Source: Notospermus geniculatus (lineage: Eukaryota; Nemertea; Pilidiophora; Heteronemertea; Lineidae). From it: a stretch of 64,000 nucleotides of DNA. The stretch lies in contig NMRB01000429.1 of NCBI GenBank assembly GCA_002633025.1, positions 205,799-269,798 of the forward strand. The letters run 5' to 3'. Position 1 is the first letter of the stretch. The number at the start of each line of letters is the position of its first letter. Below are positions 31,964 through 44,151 of the stretch, in pieces. A program made the translations under genes and the position numbers. The notes under the pieces are model-generated. The model was not told the origin of the DNA and did no database searches. It saw only the letters and a list, made by a program, of their open reading frames with translations.

Positions 31964-32974
31964 TTAGAAGAACCAGCCAGTTGATATCTTATACACCACA
32001 AGAGAGCTCTTGGTATCGTCGCTCATCAGAATCAGCTGCCTATGGCTATCCACAACTGGGAAGACCCGTGTCCCTTTTTTTAGATGAAGTAAAACTCGGC
32101 CGGTATCAATCGGAGAAGAACCGTTACGACAATTTGACAGACGAACAGAAATAATCCGATTGAAGTTGGACACAAAAAGCAACCGCATCCCGACGTCATC
32201 AAAAACAAGTCGGTCCAATATCGAACTTATCAATTTTAACTCGTAGGTTATTCTTTTGCGGTAATTAAACATCTTCAGGCTTTGCTCAATGAACACCTTA
32301 TCAACGTAAATTAGGCTTCGAGCTGTAAATATATCCCTGGTGAAGGGATTTATAGTCGAGTCAATGCGCCACATAAAGTTTTTCATCCACTTGTTCTCTT
32401 TTGAATAATAATGATAAATCCCACTTATCACGTGACGTGAAGCACGTAACTTGCCGGCCACGATGTGATAGTCGAGTAAATTAACATCCAGTTTTTTCAT
32501 AACATGTGTTGTTCTTACGAACACCACGAGCATGTGACCGTTGTACATATCTTCTTCACCTTCATAAACCCAGATATAGTCATAATAACCAAGATGAATG
32601 TTGGAAAGTCGTGGTAAATGACCAAACACTGTCCCGTTGAGTGTCAATATCCTCCAATAATCATGCTGCTGAAAAAAGCATGTGATCATGTTGCCGACTA
32701 CTTGTATTTTTTTAATGTAGCCTTCTACCGTGAAAAGCCTCTTAACAGTGTAGTGGATAGACCTGTTCTTCTGCACTACTTCAGATGTGTAGCTCACGCA
32801 AACAACTCTGTGCTGATTCGAAAAACACAAGATTATTTCTTTTGTTGTATATGAATAGTGTAGGTGTATCCTATTAAAATTCTTGGTTCCCATACGTGGT
32901 AACGGTAACTTTTCTTGACGCTCTATAAGTTGACCATTTTTCCCGATATTTTGCTGAAAAAGAACTGCCCACAT
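31964..32974 (-). CDS. Unrecognised aromatic-rich beta-strand protein, family member D
   Basis: An intact 336-residue frame starts with ATG-TGG (MW) like the ORF at 15193-16212. It has no named domain I can identify. Near the N-terminus EKLPLPRM and KEIILCFSNQHRV align with EQPVPWRR of member B and with the PPK...GRVIMLF segment of member A. Strand-like blocks recur about every 45-50 residues (EIILCFS, MITCFFQQ, MLVVFVR, LLFVSNF, LILMSDD), as expected for a beta-propeller. The C-terminal GTRVFPVVDSHRQLILMSD carries the P...D...L-I ending shared with A and B. There are no stops, frameshifts or low-complexity runs, and no splice sites are needed. It is the best-preserved member with B. Cellular role is unknown. 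Confidence 0.65.
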   Translation of the reverse strand: MWAVLFQQNIGKNGQLIERQEKLPLPRMGTKNFNRIHLHYSYTTKEIILCFSNQHRVVCVSYTSEVVQKNRSIHYTVKRLFTVEGYIKKIQVVGNMITCFFQQHDYWRILTLNGTVFGHLPRLSNIHLGYYDYIWVYEGEEDMYNGHMLVVFVRTTHVMKKLDVNLLDYHIVAGKLRASRHVISGIYHYYSKENKWMKNFMWRIDSTINPFTRDIFTARSLIYVDKVFIEQSLKMFNYRKRITYELKLISSILDRLVFDDVGMRLLFVSNFNRIISVRLSNCRNGSSPIDTGRVLLHLKKGTRVFPVVDSHRQLILMSDDTKSSLVVYKISTGWFF

Positions 32975-32999
32975 TTAACGGTAACGATATTGCAGCCGA

Positions 33000-34385
33000 T
33001 TTGAAAATTTTGTATGGTAATCTGGTCATGGAGGTGCGCTACAATAATTATCACACACATCGTCAATGTTCATATAATTCCTGCACATAGTCGCTGCCCA
33101 AAAACAGTCTTTTGAAGTCAGCGCGGCAGGTTGGAAATTGGGTCAACGTTTTGTGCCTCCTTCTATTTCTAGCATCTTTATCATGTCGTACAGTTTCACG
33201 TATGATGCAGCATAATATTCCATCTCTCAAACTATGCAAAGACATGTTTTTTCGTCCTACTGCCCAAGTAAGAGTCCAATTTTTAGCTCATCTGTGAGCT
33301 AGTCATGACGTGATGTCCGTCTTCCATCTTTGTCATGTTTGTCGTCGTCCGTCGTAGGTCAGACTTCAAATGTGGGCGCGAGGCAGCTGTGCTTCAGAAA
33401 TTTGTCATTGGCCCATCGCTCGTTAACTACCGCAGCTTGAATGTTCTGAATTGAACAAACACCGGCATGCATCCAGGTAGCATATATGTGTCGGCCTACA
33501 GCAAAATTTCAGCGTGATCGGACTTCAAATAAAGACTGCTGCCAAGCAGCCATCTTGGAAAATGGAACTTTGACGTGTGTGACCTAGAAAAGTGGGCCAA
33601 CTTGAAAACCCGCAATACCTATGATAAAAATTTGGTGACGACCCGTTCAATAGTAAGTTACTTATTGCACATTTCAAATAGAGCCATCTGGCGACTTTTT
33701 ATGAACTACAGTGCATCCATCCAGTTTGTAACGTCATGGTCAACCACTGGGGCTACTTACTTCAAACTTCACGCACATGTAACGTATATGTACATAAGGG
33801 TCATAGGTCTCCACAAACCACTCTTAATGGAAATACAATTGTCCATTCCGCCACCAGGAGGCCAAAAGTGAAAACGTTTTACACGTAAGTGCCGTTTAAC
33901 CTTAAGCGTTTGTCGGATCCTCACCAAATTTTTATCTACTAGGTACATGTACGTATAATAAGGATGCTAGTGCATATGGGTCTTTGCTTTGACCTCTTTT
34001 TCAAGGTCACCAAAATACAAAATTCTGCCGTTAGCAGGCACATTTCGTTGCTATTTGACTTGGAGTTTTCTAATTTGCTGAGATGATGTACAACAAATTT
34101 AGGCTCCAACGGACTTCATATGTGGCCGCCAGGCAGCCATCTTGGAAAATGCTATTGCCCATATTTCATATACTGTTAAGGTACCTTCAATGCATTCGGC
34201 AATAAATTTTGGCTAGAAAAATATAATGCATTAACCGCTTAATATCCTCAACCTTCCGGTGTTCTTTTTTCATATAATTATTATTTTGGCGTCCGAATTC
34301 GACAGCCGTAGCACAAAAGACAGATTTGGGATTCGGATTCCGAGTCCGAATTCGGAAATGTTTCTTTTAAAGGACTTTTATCGGC
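33000..34385. other. No supported gene; dispersed repeat fragments
   Basis: AGCTCATCTGTGAGCTAGTC (33285-33305) followed by GTCGTCCGTCGTAGG is the form of a widespread dispersed repeat. GCAGCCATCTTGGAAAATG occurs twice in direct orientation (33547 and 34133), showing an internal duplication. Short frames are not convincing. Confidence 0.45.
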
Positions 34386-34389
34386 GCGG

Positions 34390-35192
34390 ACACATTGGGT
34401 GAGGTCAGAATTCTGTGTATGTTATGTGTTATGAGTTAGTGTTACAGATCTGACAATTTCAACATTTACCACAGCCCCTTCAACACTGTTGAAAAGGGGT
34501 TGTGGTTAGCAGCCTGGTAACAGCCCGTTTACAGGATGCTAACATCCTGTTAACAGGCTGCTAACAGCCTGTTAAGATGAAAATCGTTAACCAACTCATC
34601 CAGCTGCTCCTGTGTGAGTCTTATGTGTCTCTCTGAAGGCTCATTACTTTTGGCAGGCTCTTGGACAAAGTTTTCACCCCTTTCCAGAGCAAACATCTTC
34701 TTGAACACAGTTTATCAAAACAAAGATGGTTGTAACACTAACATGAGAAATCCTGACCTCTTGACGGTGTTACAGATTCTTAACCACTAAGTGGTTAAAA
34801 TTTCTAAAATCTATGGGAATGTCTGCATATTTTAACAAGTGTGTTCAAAATGAAGAGGGGTCTCTTCGAAGCAATTTAGTAAAAACCCCAGCTTATTTCA
34901 TCAAGAATTACCAAAGTTATAAAGAAATTTGGTTTAACAGATTTCAGTCCACCTTGATTGAATTAACACCGCCTGTTACACGCCTGTTACAGTTCTGTTA
35001 GACTTAACATGTCCTGTAACAGGAGCTGTTAAAATAGATCTATTTAAACAGATCTGTAACACTAACAGCCATGTTACTTGCCTGTTTGTCGCGAGGTCAG
35101 AATTGGTGGTAAATGTTACATATCTGTAACAGATCTTTAACATTGACACATAACACATAACATACACAGAATTCTGACCTCACCCATTGTGT
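34390..35192. mobile_element. Foldback element rich in CTGTTAACAG palindromes
   Basis: TTGGGTGAGGTCAGAATTCTG at the left is mirrored at about 35168-35188, and the arms extend through TATGTTATGTGTTAT. The interior near 34475-34575 and 34970-35060 is built from CTGTTA/TAACAG words, including CTGTTAACAGGCTGCTAACAG. Confidence 0.8.
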
Positions 35193-35286
35193 AATTTGGC
35201 ATCAAATTTCAGAAAACCATGATTCATTGCTCAAGCTCCCTACAGTATACATGTAAGTGTTTTTTATGGTGTAACTGACGTCTCAC

Positions 35287-35410
35287 CTTCAGGGCCATCA
35301 ACCGTTTGCTGAGTTTCATTGGAACGTCTTGCTTGCATAATTCCCTTGAGGAATACTCTTGCTGCAGGAAGCAAGTGCCCCTGTCAAGGTCATAAATAAA
35401 AGCTGATGAC
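35287..35410 (-). CDS. Candidate internal exon, possibly PAN-type second half
   Basis: On the minus strand a strong acceptor (CTTGTTTCACAG) is followed by 124 bp of open frame and then GTGAGA, a good donor. The translation reads SAFIYDLDRGTCFLQQ then ELCKQDVPMKLSK. The AF-x-Y...G-x-C-x-L order resembles the second half of PAN/apple domains. It could pair with the exon-like frame at 27293-27574, but no gene structure links them here. The evidence is two splice sites and a plausible composition. Confidence 0.35.
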
Positions 35411-36046
35411 CTGTGAAACAAGCACAAATTTGAACAGTATAATATGGATCGTATATAAAATCCAGACGTGTATAAGGTTTCGTGGAATGTCGTAATGTGT
35501 ACGTTCACATATGTCGCGTGGTATTGCCTTTTTCCGACGTATATTGGATACTTGAACTCGCATGGCAGCACACCGAGCCCTCTTTCCTTGGGAAATCGGC
35601 AGTGTGCCATCTTCGACGGCAGATTGCATTTGGAGTCTTCTGATGGAAAATTCAAGGGTAGTCTCCTCAGCGAGTGTTCAAATACACATCACAGAAGCAT
35701 GGTTAGGCCCGGTGTTATATCTGCCAGTATTTCTGTGGGTGAGTGTGTCCCCTTATTGTTTGGGAAACGCTGGCAGATAGATCGACATGTTTCTCTGTGT
35801 GTCGTCTATTGTCAAGTCGCCCCTTATTCCGTCAGACAATAGGAGGGGAACACTCACAGATGGGGAACATCGGCAGATGTTACACCGGCTGCGAATTTTC
35901 CTGAACCTTTCAGCAATTGTGTTCAGTAAAAAGAAAATCACAGGAGGAGAAGTCCAAAGAAAAAGAAAGCAGAAAAATTTACAAAAATGATGATAAACAG
36001 GATGTCAATTTCCAGAAAAATGTCGGGAGGAGAAGTAGTGGAAAAA

Positions 36047-36124
36047 ATCCGCCCCTAGCTGAGAGTCGATCTCGAGACCTGCGGATTATTAGGCAAACGC
36101 TCTACCAAGGCAGCCGGCAGCGAT
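36047..36124 (-). mobile_element. tRNA-like sequence, SINE head type 2
   Basis: On the minus strand it reads CTGCCTTGGTAGAGCG and later CGAGATCGACTC, matching A and B boxes. A purine-rich (plus strand) tract lies beside it at 35925-36045. The tRNA-like unit at 49470-49545 has the same neighbour. It does not fold as a clean tRNA by eye. Confidence 0.55.
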
Positions 36125-36207
36125 AGGATTGAATCTAGGTCTTATACTAATAAATCTAATATAAAGCCCATATATTGCTGACCCGTCATAAACCTTTTTT
36201 CTTTTCT

Positions 36208-36266
36208 AACCCTGACCCTAACGTATACCCATACCCTATCCCTAAACCTTACCCCCCCCCCCCCCC
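36208..36266. repeat. Degenerate telomere-like block and poly-C
   Basis: CTAACCCTGACCCTAACG with further CCCTA-type words runs into a 16-base C tract. It resembles an interstitial, decayed CCCTAA array. Confidence 0.5.
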
Positions 36267-36269
36267 ATG

Positions 36270-37570
36270 ATATAATCATCCCCCCAAGCGCGAGTGTTTT
36301 ACTCCAAAAGAAGTGTCCCTCTCGCGACTATAGTAGTAACTAGAAAAATATACAGTGTACTTGCTGAAAGGTTCAGGAAAAGAAATTCGCGGCCCGGCTA
36401 TCTAAAAAACTCGCTACGAACAACAATAAGCCGTGAAGGATAGGTGCCAATAAAAGGGCAAACAACGTCCATGAACCATACAGGTCGTTTAGATTTAATC
36501 TTGACGAGATGCAGCATAGGCCTACGACATCCACAACACTGCTAATTATAAAATTTTCTTTGGCAAGAACAACATATCGGCCTACACATCTCAAATGCAC
36601 GGACATGATAGGATATTTTTTAAATCATCGGAAACTGTCTCAGAACAAAGAATTTCTCATGTTGAAACCGTCCGTCTGTGATGATTCTCGATGGGTTAAA
36701 GTGAGGCTGAGCTGGCCTCAGCCTTAATGATGAAATCTTCTTTCCCCTAAAATGATCCTGATTTCAATGGTTTCTGGGGCATATTACAGAAAAATTCCGC
36801 CCCACGTCTGTTGTCTCCCAATCGCGGCAGCGTGCAGCCAGTAACAATATGAAAATCACTGCTAGCGTTTATTCTATCGTCAGTGTCAACATCGTAAGTG
36901 TGACCTGTAAAATAAAGGTGAACTGGCTCGTTCTTCGTGGCGCGAAACGATTTTCACAATGACGTCATGCTATACTTCGCAAACAAAAGAACTCATGCAT
37001 TATGCGTGTACATCTGGGATTACTGGAAAAAAGGCAACGCAATGAACCTTGTTCCTATTTTACACATTTGCCGCTGCTTTAGTCATGTTAGTAGGCGTAG
37101 TAAGCGCATAACATATGCGCGGGTCGAGGATCGATGCTTCCGGCAAGGGAGCATTCATTGGGTATTAATCCGGCAGTTACGATAGTCTCGGGCAACTATA
37201 ATAAAATGTTCATGGCCGTCTTGGTGTAAAGCACTTACCTGAAGTGCGCGAGCCTAGCATCCCCCAATGATGCCATGCTGGTCTCCTGTCCAACCTACGT
37301 ATAGCTAGTGGCAACCAGACTGATACTCTGTTGAACTCTGATACAAGTCCAGGTATTGAGCAAAAAATGCCGCCGTCGTTTCATCGCTTGAGAAGTTTGA
37401 CGAGCTGCAACATCATTACCAAACATTCATCAAGTAAGAGACCATTCTTGAACGTAATCCTTTACGTGTAGCAACAGCCTTCATGCCAAATTAATAAGTT
37501 GAAGCATTCAATAGGCCTGGGTCAGGTTTGAACAGTCACGTCGAGCACACGAACATTGTATAAAAGGATT
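36270..37570. other. No supported gene
   Basis: Mixed sequence with short frames only. I see neither repeats with clear limits nor splice-bounded coding blocks. Confidence 0.4.
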
Positions 37571-37573
37571 TGG

Positions 37574-39070
37574 CGGAAAGTCTGAGATTTTCCACAGCGA
37601 GATAGGAACGGCCATCTTGACTGCCTGCGAATCACTCCAGAACGAGGGTGACAGTTGCGCCGCCGCCAGATATGGTGGCTTCCTAAATCAAAATTCAAAT
37701 TCCTGCTCACTGATTGGCTGCCATGGCATTTTGATTCAGGAAGCCACCATATCTGGCAGTGGCGCCTCTGTCAGCCTCGTTCAGCAAACTGTACACAGTG
37801 CCGAATTTCTACGCAATATCGACACTGTCATCGAACGGCATCCGCCATTTTGATTTTTACGGCCGATGGATATGTGATCAGGCCTCGCATATCACAACCG
37901 TGATACTCCGCGAAAATCAGAACCTTGCGCTTAAACAACTACATTCACGCCTAAACTTCTCCCTGCAATCGATGTGTCACAATCTCGAAGTGAATAGTAA
38001 GAAATATATATTTCCCTTGACTTTATAAGTGGAATAAGTGTATAACATCTGAGGGATGTTTGGTCACGTGGGTAAACAAAAAGCACGCGGCCATGGACTA
38101 CTTTGGTCTCAGAATAACTGTCGAAAAACCTCGAGATATCTTGCCACAAAATGATTATGCTTTACAAATATTTTTATTGTGTCTTGCATCTAACCCGGGG
38201 CATCTAAGCCTCATTTTGACCTAAGCAGGCCTGTATAATATTATTTATGACTTCCTTGTGGGCGTATAACCGTGCACTAGGTCTATACTGCGCATGGCGA
38301 CGCTTGTTTATTGAGTGAACGGTCGACCGCTTCACAATGGTAAGGAATCCTTACACATATTACCATGATTACTGCGCTGCACTTCTTTTCAACATGGCGA
38401 TAGCTGATTAGTCTCGCGCAACCAGCCCCTCGGTCATACTCCGAGGTCGCCAGACCGAGGGTCTGGCACGGGACGCAATTTCCATTGAATTTTCTTATTC
38501 CGAAAATTCAAAATAAGGGGAGCTTCGCTGATTGGCTAGTCACTACCAATGCGTCATGGATCTCAAAAGTTGGTGACGTAGGCTGCAGGAGGAATAATGG
38601 CTGCGCCCAGATCACTCGAAGCGTGAAAATTAGCGAGATGAATCGCCTCAATCTGTGTTGTCAAGTCAATTTATAGTGTCTTTCATTGGAATTCCGACAG
38701 GTATGTATATAATTTTTCGATTGAGGACGAAATTGTGGTATAAAAAGTGCGGTAGGGCTAACAGCAAGGGCTACAAAATACTCGCAAGCTGCATGCTGTT
38801 TGCATTGATTGTGCATTGTGTTCTACGTCATCGGCGGTAGACTGTCGGCCATGATGGTTTTACAAGTCAAAGTAACCATCCGGACCAGACTCTAAAATTG
38901 AAAATTTATTGGAAATTGCAAGAGTCTGGTGGCACGAGACTAATAGCTGATCGATACTAGAGGGTGTTATTTGGAACGCCCTCTAGTGTCAAGAATGCCT
39001 CGTTCAGGAGTGATTCGCAGGCAGCCAAGATGGCCGTTCATATCTCGTTGTGGAAAATCTCAGACTTTCG
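37574..39070. mobile_element. 1.5-kb inverted-repeat element with two nested hairpins
   Basis: GGAAAGTCTGAGATTTTCCAC at the left is mirrored at about 39050-39068, and the arms include ACGGCCATCTTG and CCTGCGAATCACTCC. Nested inside are 37643-37785 (GAACGAGG, AGATATGGTGGCTTCC and mirrors) and 38400-38950 (AGCTGATTAGTCTCG and its mirror CGAGACTAATAGCT). Confidence 0.75.
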
Positions 39071-40820
39071 TTCCTTGTCAGTAGTAGGCTATCCTATAAC
39101 TCCCCCAAATTCTTTTATACAGGTTCCTGTGCGTCGAGCATGGAAACATGATCTATGCATCTTGCATGGCACGACGTCGTGCCGGTACAAGATTTCGCCA
39201 GCGGTATGACGTCGAAATTTTGACGTTAATCACCCAGAGGGGAACCTAAAATTTCGCCAGTTTGCGAATTATCTGAGTTTTCTTCTAAATATGATGGTTA
39301 TTCTTTTGAATAACGCGATACGATTGCAGTATCACCTGTATCGGAGGCACTGTATAAAACTAAATTAAATTGATTGGCACATAACCCGAGTAGCAGCCGT
39401 CGCAAGTTGGCACCCTTGCCAAAGGCAAAAATCAAGCGCCGCGCAACCGAAATACCCGCCAAACGGGGTTCTGCAATTTCGCCAATTTCATTTTAAAGCA
39501 GAAAAAAATATGAAAAAAACAGTATTTTCTTAAATACCGGTACGTGGAAAGAATGTCAACTTTGGGTTACACAATCGGTACAGTCACATTTCAAGGTAAA
39601 TCAACAAAGATGGGACGCAGGATAGCTGGACTGTCAAAACTGCCCGCCGTTTTCTTTTAAATTCGTCGTAAGCAGCAATTGAGCGACATGAAACTTGTGA
39701 CGCACACGTTTGATGGAGATTTAAACTGAAGCTGATGAACGGATTTCAATAAGAAACTGAGAAAACATAGAGTGGATCTACCTCTTTCACATCGTGCAAG
39801 AATTTGTGTCGTTGATGACACAGACTTTCAACAATGCAGACGACAACCGAAAAAGTACCGATTTTTTGCGCGCGTGACGTCATCGTGACGTTGGCGGAAT
39901 TTCAGGTCGGGACGTTACACGACGTCGTGACGATGTGTAGGCCTATCCTACTGATCGATCGTTCGCCAGTTCGTCGTCGCAGAGGGCAGCATTCGAACAC
40001 CGCCATCTTACGTCAACATGAACACACCAGCTAGTCAGTTGGAAACAGTGATTGCTCCCATCACGTTGCGTTGCGTTTTTTCCAGTAAGCCCTAGATCTG
40101 ATAGTATTGTATGTGTAGCAACCAATGTCTACATCCTAAGAGATGGTGAAGCAATGCTACGAGACTGCCTGAGACTGCCTTCAACTGCTAAGCCTTTCAC
40201 TCTCTTCTGAAAATATTCCAATGATCGTTTATCTTACACATGTGCACCTTTAAGCAATTATTAAACGACTGGCATTGTCGTCCCGTGACCTCTCCTCATT
40301 TTTTTGGCTTGACACTTGTCGTTCGTTCTTCTGGTTCACTTCACCCAGGTGAGCACATGGTCCGTGGACCATTTCATGTTGGCCTATAGCATCGCGGGCT
40401 GAGAGGAAAGAATGTTCCCAGGAACAACTGACCTAGGAACGAAACACCTAACCACTGGCGATTGTTGTCTATAGCCGTGCACCTTAATCCGTCATGAACA
40501 ATAGAAACGGGCACCTTTTTTCAGGCGCATACTCTGTACCGTTACACCTGCATTTCTGCATTTGTGGGAATATTGAGTGTATCTGATATTACATATTGCA
40601 TTTTCGATACAAAAATAACGTTGTCGTAAAGTTAACGTTTATCGTTTGATTTCTTAAACTCTCTATTAGGAGCAACTGAACTTATGGTAAAGTTCACCGT
40701 CTACGATGTATCAGAATGATGTATTTCGCTTTAGCAAAAAAAAGTATTTTCTGCTTTAGAATTAAATGTCACGTTCCACTTGTCACTCCAAGATACAGAA
40801 TAGCACAAAATTGACACACA
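39071..40820. other. No supported gene
   Basis: A few ACGTC-rich words (for example CACGACGTCGTGCC at 39170 and TTACACGACGTCGTGACG at 39915) are local palindromes. At about 40345-40370 is a piece of the CATGGTCCGTGGACC dispersed repeat. Confidence 0.4.
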
Positions 40821-40824
40821 AAAT

Positions 40825-42325
40825 GATATAAAACAAGAAGTCAATCTTCGACCCCAACCGGGGTCTTTTTCAAGTGGAACTTTACAATCTGAAACTCTAG
40901 AAAAGACTGAGCTGCAACCCGAATGTAGAACTAACACCTGTGTAGACAGGATGAGTAGGCAATTAAGGAAAGAAAAGTGTCTCAGCACCACAGGTGGTTG
41001 CTGGACCTAATTAAGAGAGTGGATGTAATTAAGGAAACAAAAGTGTCCAAGCCCCATGGATGGCTGCTGGACCTACTAAAGAGAGTGGATGTAATTAAGG
41101 AGAAACTGATTTAGCTGAAAGGAAAGGGTTTTAATAAATATGACATGTGTAACACATAACAAGCACAAAGCGAAAAGACGCACGAGAAGAATATAAAGGA
41201 AGTAAACTTCCAGATTAGTAGGGAAAAACCAGAATGGATAATGCAAATAACTGAACAATGAGAAGAATAGGGCGAGGGGAATAGAGCAACGGGCGGGGGG
41301 GGGGGGGAGCAAACAAGGCCTAAACCAGAAGGGGANNNNNNNNNNNNNNNNNNNNNNNNNNNNNNNNNNNNNNNNNNNNNNNNNNNNNNNNNNNNNNNNN
41401 NNNNNNNNNNNNNNNNNNNNNNNNNNNNNNNNNNNNNNNNNNNNNNNNNNNNNNNNNNNNNNNNNNNNNNNNNNNNNNNNNNNNNNNNNNNNNNNNNNNN
41501 NNNNNNNNNNNNNNNNNNNNNNNNNNNNNNNNNNNNNNNNNNNNNNNNNNNNNNNNNNNNNNNNNNNNNNNNNNNNNNNNNNNNNNNNNNNNNNNNNNNN
41601 NNNNNNNNNNNNNNNNNNNNNNNNNNNNNNNNNNNNNNNNNNNNNNNNNNNNNNNNNNNNNNNNNNNNNNNNNNNNNNNNNNNNNNNNNNNNNNNNNNNN
41701 NNNNNNNNNNNNNNNNNNNNNNNNNNNNNNNNNNNNNNNNNNNNNNNNNNNNNNNNNNNNNNNNNNNNNNNNNNNNNNNNNNNNNNNNNNNNNNNNNNNN
41801 NNNNNNNNNNNNNNNNNNNNNNNNNNNNNNNNNNNNNNNNNNNNNNNNNNNNNNNNNNNNNNNNNNNNNNNNNNNNNNNNNNNNNNNNNNNNNNNNNNNN
41901 NNNNNNNNNNNNNNNNNNNNNNNNNNNNNNNNNNNNNNNNNNNNNNNTCGTGCGTCTTTTCGCTTTGTGCTTGTTATGTATTACACATGTCATATTTATT
42001 AAAACCCTTTCCTTTCAGCTAAATCAGTTTCTCCTTAATTACATCCACTCTCTTTAGTAGGTCCAGCAGCCATCCATGGGGCTTGGACACTTTTGTTTCC
42101 TTAATTACATCCACTCTCTTAATTAGGTCCAGCAACCACCTGTGGTGCTGGGACACTTTTCTTTCCTTAATTGCCTACTCATCCTGTCTACACAGGTGTT
42201 AGTTCTACATTCGGGTTGCAGCTCAGTCTTTTCTAGAGTTTCAGATTGTAAAGTTCCACTTGAAAAAGACCCCGGTTGGGGTCGAAAATTCGTGAATTCT
42301 GGAGATTGACTTCTTGTTTTTTATT
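40825..42325. repeat. Large inverted repeat enclosing gap 2
   Basis: The left arm 40825-41185 and right arm 41948-42325 are near-exact inverted copies, for example CGACCCCAACCGGGGTC and GTGCTTGTTATG / CATAACAAGCAC. Each arm holds two tandem units of about 64 bp with AGAGAGTGGATGTAATTAAGG. The right arm starts directly at the gap. Confidence 0.88.
41336..41947. other. Assembly gap 2 (Ns)
   Basis: Run of N at the centre of a large inverted repeat and next to a poly-G tract; both features hinder sequencing and assembly. Confidence 0.99.
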
Positions 42326-43054
42326 CCACTTGTCACTCATGTGTCACATGTCCCTCCGTCACAAAGACCCAACAGGTTCATTCTACGGTGTACGCGGAAA
42401 CATGTCGGTGATACTTAAGGTGAAGGGATACCTAAGCACAAAATAATGCACGCATCAAATTGAAAAATCGATATATGTTCTATAACCTAAAGTAATCTAT
42501 TACACCAAGTTTATTACTTAAGTATAAAATCTGCTCTGTATATTCTGATATAAAATTGTGAATTTGGGTTAGCAGTAACGTTATTAATTAACTCTTAACT
42601 AGACCCTAAAATTTCATCTTCGGGGCGAAATTTCTGAATCTTGGCTACCGACTGCGCTGTTTCGGATTACACCATTACATAAAGACAAGCAGTCTTCAGG
42701 TGCCTATAAATAGTTTTCTCAAAAACAACCATTTAAATTACCCGTTATCAACTAATTAAGGTCTAAAAATGCCCTGATTCACATTTTCTGGAATACGTGA
42801 AGATTTCACTTGGATATCACCAAAATCTCTCTATAGGCACCTGGAGGACTAAGTTTACTATCAGTTAAAACGGATACTTCATAAAAATCATCAACCAATA
42901 AGTGCAAAACAAAACGGAAAATCGCAGGAAAAGCGGGGAATTCCACCCGAGTCGATCAGTAAGGTATTGTTATGGGCTGCCGCACAATAGGTTTTGTTCT
43001 GAGACCGCCGCTAGGCCTGTGCCGATCTGTAGGTTACCCTTCACCTTAGAGATA

Positions 43055-43440
43055 TTAGTGAGGTTTGGCAAATCTGACGAAACACGAAGTACGAAATTGG
43101 ACTTAATTTCCAAGACGTAGGCCTAATGTATAATCAGGAGATGGTTGGTGCCACAAACATCGCCTGCTGTAAGAGCGTCTTTTAGCGTATGGTGTTAGAT
43201 CGAGTTACGGTGTATATCAAACGTTGAAACTATCTTTCGTTTCCACTTCGTATCTACGAAGTGGACATTTAAAAATTCAAGATGCACTATAACTCTCTGG
43301 GTCTAACATGGTATGCTAAAAGACGCACTGTCAGCAGGGACATTTTGGTACCAACCATCTCCAGAAATATTTTAGGTCCTGGATATGAAGTTACTATTTC
43401 CTATTTCGTACTTTAAGCTTCGTCAGATTTGCGAAACCAC
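43055..43440. mobile_element. Foldback element, about 385 bp
   Basis: TTTGGCAAATCTGACGAA and its mirror TTCGTCAGATTTGCGAAA bound the element. GAGATGGTTGGTGCC and GGTACCAACCATCTC, and GTCTTTTAGC and GCTAAAAGAC, pair inside. Confidence 0.75.
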
Positions 43441-43771
43441 GCTATTGAAATCGTTCACCATCTTAAAGAATCATCGGAATAACGCAAAACACAGCTACAT
43501 GTAGGGAGACCATGACATTTCAATTGGGGAACATGCAGAAATGTGTCAACTCTCATTTCGCAATATACCACTGAAATGATAGGTCTCTGTTTTGTACGGA
43601 AACACTGAGTTATGCCAAGCTTGGAAATGTGCACAACTCAGTGGTATATAATTCATGTCGCAGTTACCTAATGATGTTGAGGTAACTTGGTTTACTATCC
43701 ATGATGAGCCTATAGCAAATCCAAGGTTTTGCTCAGTCAACTGGTAAATACTGTGGTTTTGTGGTTTAATC

Positions 43772-44151
43772 AATAGCCGTGGTTACACTATATGTACATA
43801 AAAATACCCGTGTTTTTCCAGACCCGTGTCAAACCCGTGTGTACGAAAATCCCGGCGAGAGGTCACACTACTACACTTTAAGTAGCCCGGCGACAGTTGC
43901 GCTGCAAACATTGACTCTTCGGTCATATCTGAATTGGCACATATTGTCGGAGGCGCGAAAACGACGTCACTTTATGGCTGCGCCATCTGTCGCCGTGCGA
44001 AGAACTAACGAACACACGGGGATTTCGAAAAGCGCGGCGAAATTGCCGTGTCTCAAAAACCCGCGTTTTTCAGACACGGGTTTCTTGAAGCCCGGCAATT
44101 CATAGGTGTGACCGCAAAAAACCCGGGGATTTTATGTAGTGTAACCACGGC
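43772..44151. mobile_element. TA-flanked MITE with CCCGG-type interior, copy 1
   Basis: Ends TAGCCGTGGTTACACTA and TAGTGTAACCACGGCTA are inverted repeats ending in TA. The interior carries several ACCCGTGT and CCCGG words and ATAGGTGTGACCG. It is related to the elements at 60.5, 61.0 and 61.4 kb. Confidence 0.8.

Noticed and set aside
41076-41993. 305-codon minus-strand frame over gap 2
   Set aside because: It is open because of the Ns, and its ends lie in the inverted repeat arms.
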